Shown in pieces: positions 49,140-60,298 of a stretch of DNA of 64,000 nucleotides (positions are counted from its first letter, which is position 1; each line of letters begins with the position of its first letter). The stretch is taken from positions 22,297,501-22,361,500 of the forward strand of contig OZ005620.1 of assembly GCA_963930655.1 (NCBI GenBank). Reading direction: 5' to 3'. Below the pieces are notes generated by a model that saw only the letters and a list, made by a program, of their open reading frames with translations, did no database searches and was not told the origin of the DNA. The translations under genes were made by a program, and so were the position numbers. The DNA comes from Myrica gale (Eukaryota; Streptophyta; Magnoliopsida; Fagales; Myricaceae).

Positions 49140-51377
49140 CCCTTCGAAATACTCCCACTAAAAACCTATCAAACCACAAAACCAGATACAAAACTCAGGA
49201 GAAAACTAATATAAAGAAGGCCAATAAACCAAAACACCCTTCCGTAAAGTTGCATTCAAATATGTAAACCAGTTAGAGAGCATTCGTACTCAAACGCAAT
49301 CGCCCAATAAAAATACAAAACTACACAACAAGGTCTCAACTGCAAGGCGACTAGATTTCGCATTTTTGGGTTTTTCCGAGCTTCTTTCTTGGCAACCAAA
49401 CAGAGGTTTATATAAGAAATTGCGGAAAGAATCATTACATAGGCGTAAGCGATCGACTACAATTGACAGAAACCGATAGGGATTTGAGGCATCAGGGCTA
49501 TACCTTTTGACAGTTCTTCGATTGTGGTTTCCGATCAGACAGACCGAGAGAGAAAGAGTGAGCTAGAGAGAGAGAGGGGGGGATTTAAAAAAGATTAATG
49601 GATCGGTGAGTGGTTAAAATTGGGCCAGTTGACCCGTCAAGCCTAGACAGGAGGCCTGGTCAACCGGCCCGGCATAAATTTTTTGGACAGGCTTGATTTG
49701 GAAATTTTAGGCCTGGGCCTGTGGTAATTTCTAAAAATTTAGTTCGATAACTTGTTGGTAAGTATTCTTCATTTTACGAATAATAAAATAATTAAAATAA
49801 TGTTTGTTGTGATTCCCTATTTTGTTTGAAGCAAATAACTTGGAGATTGAACGGTTCATTAATCAAGCTATTTCCTTGTGACCTGTAAACAGAAGAAAAA
49901 TAGGATTAAATAATATAAGGTGACAAGGAGGAGAGAGATGCACCACCCAACTTTTTCCTCTCTTTATTTTTCTATAGTTTGAATTCAAAACATTTCTTAG
50001 CAAGATAAATATCAAAGAGTTTAAGTTAATATGTTTTTTTGTGTAATTCTTAGGATTAAGGCAACCCAAGAGGGGATGAATTGAGTTTCAATACTTTTTC
50101 GAAACTCACATTTTATAAAGTGTTTGTTAGCTACAAATCCCACAAAGAGAAACGATTGCAATAAAAGATTAAACACAAGTATACATATTGTAACTCAAAT
50201 ATGGAGATAAAATTTAGAACAAGAAATTAGTAGCACAATATAAAGAGATATGAGAAGAGAAGCAAACACAAGATTTTTAGGTGGTTCGACAAACTCGTCT
50301 ATATCCACTCCTCAAGCTCATTCACCGAGCCTTGAGGTTTCTTCAATATGCTCTCTTCAACCAAGGGAAAGGTTTTCTTATACTTGAGCTTGAAAAACAC
50401 CTCTTCAAGCTTCAAGAACAAGTTTAAGAACAAACCCCTCTAAACTCCTTTCGAGGAACAAACCTCACCAAAAGGAAACAAGAGAGTCACGCTCTTAGAA
50501 GTGTATAGGGATAAACGAAAATGCCCACCAAAAATCCCTTGATGGAGTAGATTTTACAATAAGAAATATCTAGCTCGTAGGCTTCACAAAATAACAAGGA
50601 TGTAAAAATGATGATTTTGTGTGAATGATGTTTGAACAAAGATTGAAAGGTTTTTTTATCACTCTATGCCTTTGTAAAATGATTTTAGACAATTCAATAT
50701 GTTTAAATGGAGTGGAAATGATTTTATATAGGCCTTATAAGAAAAATAGCCGTTAATAGCTATTGTGAGTCGATCTGTCAAAAACTCAGGACGGGTCGGT
50801 CGACCGCTACAGGTTTACGTTACCAACGTTCATAATGTCAGAGGTCAGAATGACTATTTTCAGCCTTTTCAAAATTAACCGATCGACCGCTATACCAAGC
50901 GGTCGTAACACCGGTCAACCACTTCACAAGTCAGTCGACATTCTCAACTTAACACATGATCCAGTTGATTTAAAAACTCGATTTTGACTAACTTAAAATA
51001 CTCAATTTTAAACTCTAACTTCCCATAAGTATATAAAAAGTTTGAGAGTATATTTGGGATATTTTTAAGCCATTAAAATATTTTAAATCTTCAAAACAAG
51101 TGATAAAACAATTCATGCAAGTTTTGAAGAAATATGCAAGTGTGTGGTTCAAATCCTTGTTAAAGAGAAAGTCTAGAGTACAAAGATTATCCTAGTATCT
51201 TGAGTCTTCACTTTAAGAGCACTTCCATTGAAGGTGATGTTGCTTGATCGCTTCGTGTTCATTTTGGATCCGCTTTACTTCACATCTCAATTACTTCTAT
51301 TGTTATCATCAAAACATTGATTGTGACTAAAAGCTAACATTTTATTTTTTGTATCTAATTTATTTAGACTAGCAAAG
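49140..51377. other. Intergenic, repeat-like, no gene
   Basis: After the CWC15 5' region (to ~49600), sequence from about 50030 (caacccaagaggggatgaat, then caatactttttcgaaactca) to 51330 has the look of a dispersed non-coding plant repeat, but I cannot define its ends or class. Confidence 0.4.
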
Positions 51378-51423
51378 AGAACTCGCCCGATAATTAGTAC
51401 AGAACTCGCCCGATAATTAGTAC
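51378..51423. repeat. Perfect 23-bp tandem duplication
   Basis: agaactcgcccgataattag plus tac at 51378-51400 is repeated without change at 51401-51423. Confidence 0.95.
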
Positions 51424-51624
51424 AAGTAATCTTTCTGCTAAAATGCTTGTTATTGAAAGTGCAAGTAAGCATTTAGTGCAATTCCAATAAATAGTTAATC
51501 GCTTACTTGTCATAGTGAGGAAGTACCCATATTAGGAGCTCAGTTCCCGAGATACGCATGAACGATGAAGTGACGGGCGACTTTAGCAGGCTTGAGTATG
51601 AGCCCTCGTATTTGATTCTTTTTT

Positions 51625-52020
51625 CATTTTTAGTCAAACACACAAGTTTTTATTAAAATCAATGAGGTTTGAAAACCTCAAGTACATGCTCTAAGGGGTG
51701 TGTCAGACCCTCCGAAGTAGCAACGAGCAAATGGGCCAAATGGTCTTACAAACTCAAGCCCAAAGGGGCGGGTAAAGACCCATAAAGGGTGGAAAAGCCC
51801 ACGAAGGGCAACAAGCTACGATGACCAGCGGAAAAGGATAGCCGATGGCGGAATAGAGTGGCAGAACCAACAGCTGGAGGCGAAAAACCGACAGGATCTA
51901 AAAATGGAGAGGCACGTGAGATCCACGCCCGCATAGGCCCACACGTGATGTCTGCCTGGTCACCAAAGATGACCACGATGAGCGTCTGAACGTCTAGATG
52001 CTAGCCACCTGACGTGTGCA
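51625..52020 (-). repeat. Possible LINE 3' end, non-coding
   Basis: Read on the minus strand, the GC-richer block (ggtggctagcatctagacgt to tgggctttt) ends in ttttaataaaaacttgtgtg followed by an A-rich stretch, resembling the 3' end of plant L1 elements. No domain and no clear target duplication, so this is tentative. Confidence 0.3.
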
Positions 52021-52227
52021 TACCGAAGAGGACCACCTGTCATATGTGATTCACAATTATAATTTTTCTCTTTCTTTATTGAATTATGTAATTTAGATCG
52101 CAAATTAAAGAGGATATTGATTTATTTTGATCCACGGTGATAGGAATAGAAACCCTAAATCTAATTCCCTTCGGCCTTCCCCCTCTCCCACGACCCTCCT
52201 CACTCCTCAATTCTCATCAAAGACTCA

Positions 52228-52500
52228 CAGTCACTCCCTCAGCTCTCTCTCTCTCTCTTCGTTGTGTCTGCCACTGACTGTTGAGCTCCGGCGAGTGCAA
52301 TGGCCAACCTCCATTGTTTTCGGGCTGCTTCTCTCTCTATCTCTATCTCTATCTTTGTATGTCTTTCTCTCATCTCTATGTATCTCTTGTCTCTGTCTCC
52401 ACTCTTCATCTCTCTATCTCTTTGCATCTCTCTCTCTCTGTCGCCATCTCTTTGGCTCTCTCTCTCTGTCGCCATCTCTCTGGCTCTCTCTCTGTGATTT
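52228..52500. repeat. Complex CT-rich microsatellite/minisatellite
   Basis: Runs of ctct, tctctatctctatctctat and three copies of a unit near ctctctctctgtcgccatct at 52420-52495. ORFs here on both strands (Ser/Leu-rich forward, Arg/Glu-rich reverse) are produced by the repeat and are not genes. Confidence 0.9.
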
Positions 52501-53672
52501 TTGTGTACCTGTTATATTGTTAACTATTGTGAGCCGTTTGTGAACCTGTTATATGCATTCATTTGTGACTTACACATTGTGATAAATTTATAATGCATGA
52601 ACAATATGTGATTCGTGAACATGTCATTGTGAGGCTGTGTTTTTATGCGCATTGGTTGTGTTTTTAGTTCACAATTATCTTGTGACAAACTTGCAAGATG
52701 ATTTTCTAATGCTCCTTGTAAATAAATTTGTTTTTTTGGAGAGATGATTTCTAATGCTGCATCAATCGTGGATTCGTGATTGATTGACGTTTGGTTATGT
52801 TTTTAATTTCTTGCTTCTAACTTCTAACTTTTTATTGTAATATCCTTCTATTTCGAGTTATGTCAGCATACACTATGTTTTTCGATTATTGTTTCCATCG
52901 AGTCTTGACCACTTTTATTATTAAGCCCATAATATTTCTTTAGCTATTTAAGAATTGTGATGGTGTCTAGGTTACTATTTGCTATGTGACTTTGTGAATC
53001 TGTGATTATGAATTACATATTATTTTAACATTTATTGAATCTGAATTTTGTTATTTGCATGTTGTTTTGAGATTTATTGAATGTGGATTTTGTGAATTGC
53101 ATGTTTTTAGATTTATTTTTACACTTGTTTGTGAATTGCATGTTTTAAGATTTTGTTGTGAATCTGGATTTTATGTTAAGAGTTTATGTTATTGTTGTTT
53201 TCGATTTTTAAAATAGGTTCTTACTTGCTAAGATGTTTTCGGTTTTCAAAAGATCAATAATGAATTGTTGGGTTTTAAATATTATGGGCTAAATAAAATG
53301 ACCATCAAAACTAATATGATCATAATATGATATGGTTGTATTAGTTTGAACTATAACGGATGACCGACATTTTACTCCAAAATTCAACTCTAAGTCTCTA
53401 ATCACTCTGTGTCTTGGTGAGTTGATGACTTGATATGGTGCAAATGTAATGTAAATTCTTAATTTTTATTTGTATACTTGTTGTTGTGTTCATTTATATA
53501 ATTGAGATCTTTGTAATGAATTGAGAAATGTTCTTATGAAGATGAAGTTGTATATTTTAATTTTCTGATATATTAGAGATATTTGTATTTGTGTTACATC
53601 TTTATTTTTTTTTTGCAAAAAATGCTTAAATGAGCCAAAAAATATGCCCAAAATATTGTCAGAATTCTGCTA

Positions 53673-53739
53673 TCCGCTTCCGCTAAGAGTCGGAATTAGC
53701 GGAAGCGGACTCCATTTTAGTCATCCACTAATTAGTGGA
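53673..53739. repeat. Adjacent inverted repeat and palindrome
   Basis: tccgcttccgcta (53673-53685) pairs perfectly with tagcggaagcgga (53697-53709) around an 11-nt loop. Fifteen bases on is the perfect 16-bp palindrome tccactaattagtgga (53724-53739). Possibly the tip of a mobile element. Confidence 0.85.
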
Positions 53740-53915
53740 CCAAATATTAAAATATTAAATTTCACTTCCAACTAATTTACTATTCACTCCTACGCTTAAG
53801 TCCAACTACTAAATTTCTCCGAGTTTATTTAATTTTTTTAATCAATAATCTCTCATTTTGTCGTTCTCTAGAACTGCACATTTTCCCTAACACGTTGCCA
53901 CGGCTAAATACGTCC

Positions 53916-54509
53916 AATATGTGTCGTTTAAGAAACCCACATCTACAAAATTTGTTGGATGTGTCTCAAAATTCTCGTTGAAGCCACCAGCATAAATACA
54001 CGTCTTAAAAGTTACAAGAATAAACCCTTTTCAGAATTGTATTCTCAGCAATAATTATTATTTATCTAGTTTTAATTCAAAAATTATTGATGGTAATGGG
54101 TAATTACAGAGTCTATGTTCTAAACTCCCAATAGTGTTGGTGAGGAATTTGGAGCTGACACGCCAGATCACACTCAACAATTTTATATATTTATTATGAT
54201 AAAAATAGATGATTTGATTAAAATAAATAGATTATTTTATAATTATTTTATTATATTAAAATTTTAAAAACAACTAAATATTTGATATAAATAGATGGAA
54301 TATGTGTCATTTAAAGGACCCACATCTTTACATTTGTTGGATGTGTCTCCGTATTCTTGTTGAAGCTACCAACATAAATATCATGTGTTAAAAGTTGCCA
54401 TTTTCAGCATTTAATTATTATTTATTTAGTTTTAATTCAAAACTTATTTATGGTAATGGGTAATTACAGGGTATATGTTCTAAATTCCCAAATGTGCTGG
54501 TGAGGAATA
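53916..54509. repeat. Diverged local duplication (~230 bp)
   Basis: Copies at 53916-54149 and 54299-54509 share aatatgtgtc, tttgttggatgtgtctc, taattattatttat, gttttaattcaaaa, ggtaatgggtaattacag and ctggtgaggaat-type blocks, with many substitutions and small indels. A further phrase, ttggagctgacacg, follows copy 1 directly (54149) but is found about 90 bp beyond copy 2 (54597). Confidence 0.85.
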
Positions 54510-56135
54510 TGTTCAGTGGGTATGTCGGTACGAAAACCTCGCTGTCTCGATTATATATCAACCGCACACTTTGTGTGATAAAACCCCTTTCAAGTTTTGG
54601 AGCTGACACGTGAGGATCACCTACAGCAACTCAGCTTCAGCTTCAGATTGAATGGGATAAGAATTGAGGATCTTTGACGATCCTATAAGGCATAATCTAT
54701 CTCGATATGTCTTGAAAATCTGTTTAGAAGTTGAAGGCGGCGGGGAAAGAGTGACGAAAAAGAAAACCCAATGAAGGAGGGACGTCTCTAACACGTGTCT
54801 TGCTTCTAAGAGATCTGAATCCGTCAATTTTTTGACAAACCCCATCCAAAGGATAATGAAAAACAGAAAATAAACCATTTTATAAAAATAGTCATCGTTT
54901 GGTCAAATTTTCGTGCGGTTTCATGTTCGATCTGTTAATCGAGACCCGCTTTAAAAAAACCTCGTGAATTGACTTGGGTTACAGTTTGTCATCGGAAAAT
55001 GTCCTGTCCTTCCCAAGACAAACCTCGGAAGAGAAGGAATGGTATGTCCAATATGCAACATGTAAAATACAAGAGGGCCATGCTTCAACATAATACAAAT
55101 GGGCTATAGTTGGATTAGTTGGCCAACCTTTTCACCATAAAATCCTCAAAAAGCCACAGTACCCGCCAGGATTCAAATCTATTTATGTATGTCATATCAC
55201 ATAAACAAAAATTAGTAGGAGTAATTATCAAATATCTTTCAGTCTTATCCAATTATGGTTCCAAATGAAATTAGCATAATTTTAAAAGAATCTTAGAATT
55301 TAGTTCAAATTCGAACTAGGGAGAGAAACAGAGTGGTTTGCAGTTGGAGGACGAGTTGATCTCCCATGATCTTTGCTTGCTTAATAAACTACAGCCAGAG
55401 AGAAGTTAGGCCAGCGGTTAGCTTCACTCCAAACCCCCCTGATTCCCTTGGAATCAAAGCAAAGCTTTTGCAGGTGATTCTTGGTCACCATCTGATACAC
55501 CCAACTTCATCATCTGATACACCCAACTTCACCTTTCTGATTTATGCTTCGCACCCATTTTGTCCAGCTTCTCTTGGCCAATCCCTCTATATACAGTTCA
55601 ATCCAATGGATTCTCTTCATCATTGAGATCCATCCATGGATATCCGTTACAGCTTCTGAGGCCTGGTGCTTTCTGGTGTGCTTTTGGGTTGAGAACTTGA
55701 GGTTTTTAAAGTTCCAAGCTTTTGTGGTGTTGAAGTTTTAGGTGGCAAGGTGATCAGCCGCGGAGACGCCGTAGAGTTCTTTTACTGACGGACTGAGTAA
55801 AGCAACTCACCTGTGATTGAAATTTTCACTGATCCAGCTGTGAACTTTTGGGATTCTCAATTGGGGGTTTTTGCTCTCGGAGCTTAAGCGCTTAGAGATA
55901 GAAGCTTCTCAAACCAATTCCCATGGGCTGCCCCACCCGGCTGGTACTTTTCATTTCTGAACTCTCATGAATAGTGTGACACTGAATTAGCCAAAACCAA
56001 CTTCTGGGCCACGTTTTTCGTGACTCAACAAATCTTTGTGATTTCAACGTCCCTTATGCTCGTATTTCTGTTGTTGGTGATGATAAGTAGCCGAAGGGGG
56101 ACAATTAGTTTGTAATCGAATAAAATTTATTCGAA
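54510..56135. other. Upstream region of the RING gene
   Basis: No gene recognised up to about 55320. From there to 56135 the sequence looks like the long 5' leader of the RING gene, with short ORFs only. A near-exact 20-bp tandem pair (catctgatacacccaacttc) occurs at 55490 and 55511. Confidence 0.55.
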
Positions 56136-57803
56136 ATGAATACCCGGCACTTTTTTCCTCCGGACTCCCTGTGCAATTCAGGAAATGCTGTTTCATTCTC
56201 GTCAAACCTTCCAGCAGGAGAACATGGCATGACTGTGGGCGCTCGGCACACGCCTGCTCGTGCTCCACCTACTTCTTTCTTGGTAAGAATGGCGATGAGG
56301 ATCTCCAGAGCATGGTGGTTCTCCTTCTTAAGAAGAGTATTCCACTACCAAAATGGCTCAAGATCTGATCTTGGTTCTAATCCTTTCAATTCTAGCGCCT
56401 GGATGCTGATGGAATTTACAGCTTTGGTTGTTCAAATAAGCACCACGACATTTACTCTAGCAATTTCAAAGAAGGAGAAGCCTGTTTGGCCGATGAGAAT
56501 ATGGATTGTCGGTTATGATATCGGCTGTATGCTTAGTCTGCTGCTACTCTACGGGCGCTACCGGCATCTTCATCTGACTCAGGGAGAAGGTTTCAGCCTT
56601 TCTGATATGGAACAACAGAGGAACAGCGAAGAATCCAGGTATCTTCTTCGGAAATACCCATCACCTCTTATGATTTTGGTTTCATCCAAAACAAAATCAT
56701 CAGTACTTTCCACGCCCTGTATTACTAGGGACAGCTTTTCTGATGTGAATTATTACAACTTTTCGAAGTAGAGAGAATCATGACAAGAAAATTTGCGAAA
56801 AATTAAATTTTTTTTGTTTGGGGGAAAAGCATGCTAGAAGAATAAAGAAATCTTATGTCGTCTTGTAGAATATTTTTAGATTAAAGAAACATCACTTTTG
56901 TGTTCAGATTATGTAGAAGAAGTTTTATGCAGTGTGTGCAAATGCTACGGCGACCTATACAATAAGTCGACCTACGCGATATAAGTGAATGTTAAGAAGT
57001 CCTAATTGCGATTTGTCCTTTTGGAGACAAGTTATCCTAATTTCAGACATTTAAAGTGGTGGATAATGCATGCAGGATCACACATTTGATGAACAGATGC
57101 CGGACTTCACTTGAGCTGTTCTTTGCAATATGGTTTGTGATGGGCAATGTTTGGGTATTTGACTCTCGATTTGGCTTATTCCAACGAGCCCCAAAACTCC
57201 ACGTGCTCTGTATCTCCTTGCTGGCTTGGAATGCTATCTGCTACTCTTTTCCATTCCTTCTGTTTTTGCTGCTATGCTGTTGTGTGCCAATGATTAGCAG
57301 CCTCGTCGGATACAACATGAACATGGGGTCAACTCATAGAGGAGCATCCGATGATCAAATTTCCCAGCTTCCCAGTTGGAGATACAAAGAAGTTGACACC
57401 GAGTTAGATATTGGCAATGTTACTGACTGCAATCCGGACCTTGAAAGTGAAGATCCAGTAAGTCAAATTTCAACTCACATATAGCTAAATTTGCCTAAAA
57501 TGGAGAAAAAAGAGGCTATTCAACTGGCTTCTACAAATAAACCTTTAGAAACGCTTCCTCTTCTCAAGCCTAATCGAATGAGTAGATACTGTGTCAAGAG
57601 GTTATTAACACAGTGCTGATGTCTTTTTTTTTTCTTGTGCATGGTGGGAATGACAGGAATGCTGCATTTGCCTAGCTAAGTATAAAGATAAGGAGGAATT
57701 GAGGCAGTTGCCATGTTCCCACGTGTTTCACCTCAAGTGTGTAGATCACTGGCTGCAAATTATATCTTGCTGTCCCCTTTGTAAACAACAACTGCAGAGG
57801 TAG
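56136..57803 (+). CDS. Membrane RING-H2 E3 ubiquitin ligase
   Basis: Three exons (56136-56638, 57076-57457, 57657-57803) join in frame to 343 aa. Hydrophobic segments lie at about residues 88-105 (LMEFTALVVQISTTTF), 120-140 (IWIVGYDIGCMLSLLLLYGR), 180-200 (LELFFAIWFVMGNVWVF) and 215-245 (LLAWNAICYSFPFLLFLLLC). The C-terminal RING reads CCICLAKY, LPCSHVFHLKCVDHWL, CCPLCK, giving the C3H2C3 zinc ligands. The layout matches the plant At4g11680-type family of membrane-anchored E3 ligases with the RING facing the cytosol; substrates are unknown. The start ATG at 56136 (MNTRHFFPPDS) follows a long leader. The protein stops seven residues after the last zinc cysteine. Confidence 0.9.
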
Positions 57804-59318
57804 AAAAAGAAACATAATCAACAAGAAGCTGAAGAAGTTTTTTCTAGTCTTTGCTTTCAATTTTACCAATTTTTTTTCTTGGTTTGTCATCACGGTGTGA
57901 AAGATATGTATTAAAATGGTTACTTGAGTGAGTATTGCTTGTACAGAAGAGGTCACCAGTAACCATGCCTTATAAGGTGTACTGTCTTCGAGTCTACATT
58001 TTAGTCAGATAATACTGATAGACTCCTTGCTTCCTAAAGGTTGCCGAGTTTGTTACTCCACCAGGAGACACAAATCACTTGTATGTGATTCTTTGATTGT
58101 TGTTGGTAAGTAAATGGGTTAGTACTGCTTATGGTATCTACAGGTTTGGCTCTCTGTCACAATGTTTTTCAATTTGCTGCACATCTCTGCACTCCATCTT
58201 TGAAACTTTTTCCTATTAGTTTTGGTGGAAGATGTTGGCTTTATTAGGGCCAGCAATAACCTTTAGACTCGGAAATGACCGAATGGCTTGATAGCCCCAT
58301 CTGCGTCACTCACGGGGTGCAGTTCCTCACGCTCAACTATCGCTTAGTACGGGACTCTGTGCTACTTACTGTAAGGAAATAAAGATACACTTTTGACTCA
58401 ATAGTAGTGTTTGATCCTTCAGAAATTAAGCGTAAACTGATGTCCTTTTTCACTCAGCGCCAGTACCGCCTATAGTTCTAACCCAGTTGACTAAAGTTAA
58501 TGTCTCTGAAACTAGCACACCACTACAGAAAACTCAGCCTATTAGCTTTTTATTTTCTATGGCTGTCAGTTTCATTCTTTTCTTTAGGGAGCTGGTCAAA
58601 AGGCACATGTCTAAGCTATAAAGTTAAACAGACGTTTAGTCCTATGGATCAAGAAAAAGAATGGTTGTTTGGTGGATTTTGTTAGGAGCTGCCTCCTCAA
58701 GATTGATAAGCACTCAATTCTGTTTGAAGATGGTCTCAATGCAGCGTGCATTGTCAAACTAATTGACTTTTTAAGCAGCCGCCTCAGGTTAATGTTTCTC
58801 ATTTGTCTCACCAACCTAAGCTTTTTAGTAGCAGTAGTTGTACTTCTATCTCTAGTGTTGTGGTTACATGGATTATATGATCTTTTCTAATTTATTATTT
58901 GATTTGGATGATCTTATTTGAAAAGTGATAAGACATAAACACGACATATGAGTTTCACCGTAGGATCCATGCAATATTGAATGTGGTAGGATCTATATAC
59001 TATATATCTGGATTACAGTAACTATGACAGTGATAATATAAAAACGTGCAATTGAAGGAATTCCGCATTAAAAGCTTTTGTGGCTACCCCTTTGTAGAGT
59101 TACTGAAAGAAAAGATTTGAAGGCTGGTGCAGTCAAAGCTTCAACAACTGCATATATCGCCTTAAGAAAATATTTTGTAACAGACACGAAGATTTATCTG
59201 TTAAGAGTGAAAATCTTTGAAAAAATCTACTGGTCAAACCCAGGTAGCTAGTGCAATTGAATTAGACAACAAAACCATTAAATAAAAGACAGCCTCCTTT
59301 CGTTTTCTTCTACCCTGA
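57804..59318. other. Intergenic; one unassigned exon-like frame
   Basis: Mostly unremarkable spacer. At 58669-58790 an open frame reads VDFVRSCLLKIDKHSILFED, GLNAACIVKLIDFL, which looks protein-like but has no recognisable family or partner exon. Confidence 0.35.
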
Positions 59319-59561
59319 CTCGGATTCCCTATAATGGGTCATCTCGGATTCCCTATAATGGGTCATAACAGACCATTTGATGGATGACAACACATTAATG
59401 AATCCATCGAATAGTCTATATCAACATGTCCAAAAAATGTAAAATGAAAAAAAAAATCTAGATGTGATATAGATCATTGGATGGATTCATTAATGTGTTG
59501 TCATCCATCTAATAGTATATTAGGACCCATTAGATAATTCCCTCCTAAGAGGGAATCTTTC
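59319..59561. mobile_element. Fold-back MITE with ~80-bp arms and a 24-bp tandem at its edge
   Basis: The left arm (59348-59432: ataatgggtc, gatggatgacaacacattaa, tgaatccat) is the inverse of the right arm (59459-59550), with a ~26-bp A-rich loop. At the left edge ctcggattccctataatggg tcat is present twice in tandem (59319-59342, 59343-59366). gattccct and agggaatc mark the outer ends. No coding content; class not assigned. Confidence 0.75.
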
Positions 59562-60018
59562 CCCTGCCCTCTACACCATAGAAAAAAAAATGTACTCTTA
59601 TCTTTTACCCATAAAATTCATTATGCAGGAAATCTTATTCTTACCTTTTAAAATATTTTAGTGTGCACTTAGGGCGATGAGTGGTTGGCCGCTTGGTCTG
59701 GCTTATAGTTTTGTCTTTATTGTTCAGGGTTCAATTTACACTCAGGTCTTAATGTGTATTTTGATATTCCTGTTATAGCCTCCTTCAGATATTTCGAATT
59801 TAAGTGAGTTTGAATTATGGTGTTTGAGACTTTGAGTATTAAAATTTTGAAGAGTTAGTTAGTAAAAAAGGTGAAGAAATGAATGATTTAAATAATTTTT
59901 TATATTTATTTGTAGTAAAAATGAATGATTTAATAGGTAGCGAAATTATTATTTTTTAATTATTTTAGCTAGCTTAAAATTGTGGCTGCCTAAAAAGAAT
60001 CACTAATACTCCGTTCTC

Positions 60019-60232
60019 TTCTGTGTACAAAGCCTAGCCGGAAGGTGGTCGGCGTGCTAATTGTGTGGCTCATAGTCTGGCAAAGTGGGCAGCTCGGGAC
60101 AATGTTGTAGGAAATATTCCTGTTCATTGTATTCCCTTTGATGTTCTTAATGCTGATAATCCCCCCCTCCTCCCTGAGTTGTCCCCCTTTGTTGTTGAAT
60201 GAATGATTCTTTGCTTAGAAAAAAAAAAAAAC
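60019..60232 (+). mobile_element. 5'-truncated LINE 3' end just upstream of FPS
   Basis: One frame reads GGRRANCVAHSLAKWAARDN, VPVHCIPFDVLNADN-type sequence (with I for the first V) to a stop at 60201, then a short tail and a 12-base A-run. It is the same RNase H C-terminus as the LINE at 44792-45206, but a different copy. ccgttctc occurs at 60011-60018 and 60239-60246 and may be part of an imperfect target duplication. It ends 66 bp before the first FPS codons. Confidence 0.75.
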
Positions 60233-60298
60233 ACTGACCCGTTCTCACACGCTCACCACTCCTTAAGCTCTCTCTGTTTTCGTTAAGAAAAAAAAAAG

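Noticed and set aside
52239..52475. Minus-strand ORF rich in Arg/Glu/Asp dipeptides
   Set aside because: It is the antisense reading of the CT microsatellite and not a gene.
58669..58890. Open frame VDFVRSCLLKIDKHS
   Set aside because: Protein-like but isolated, with no recognisable family or partner exons; not called as a gene.
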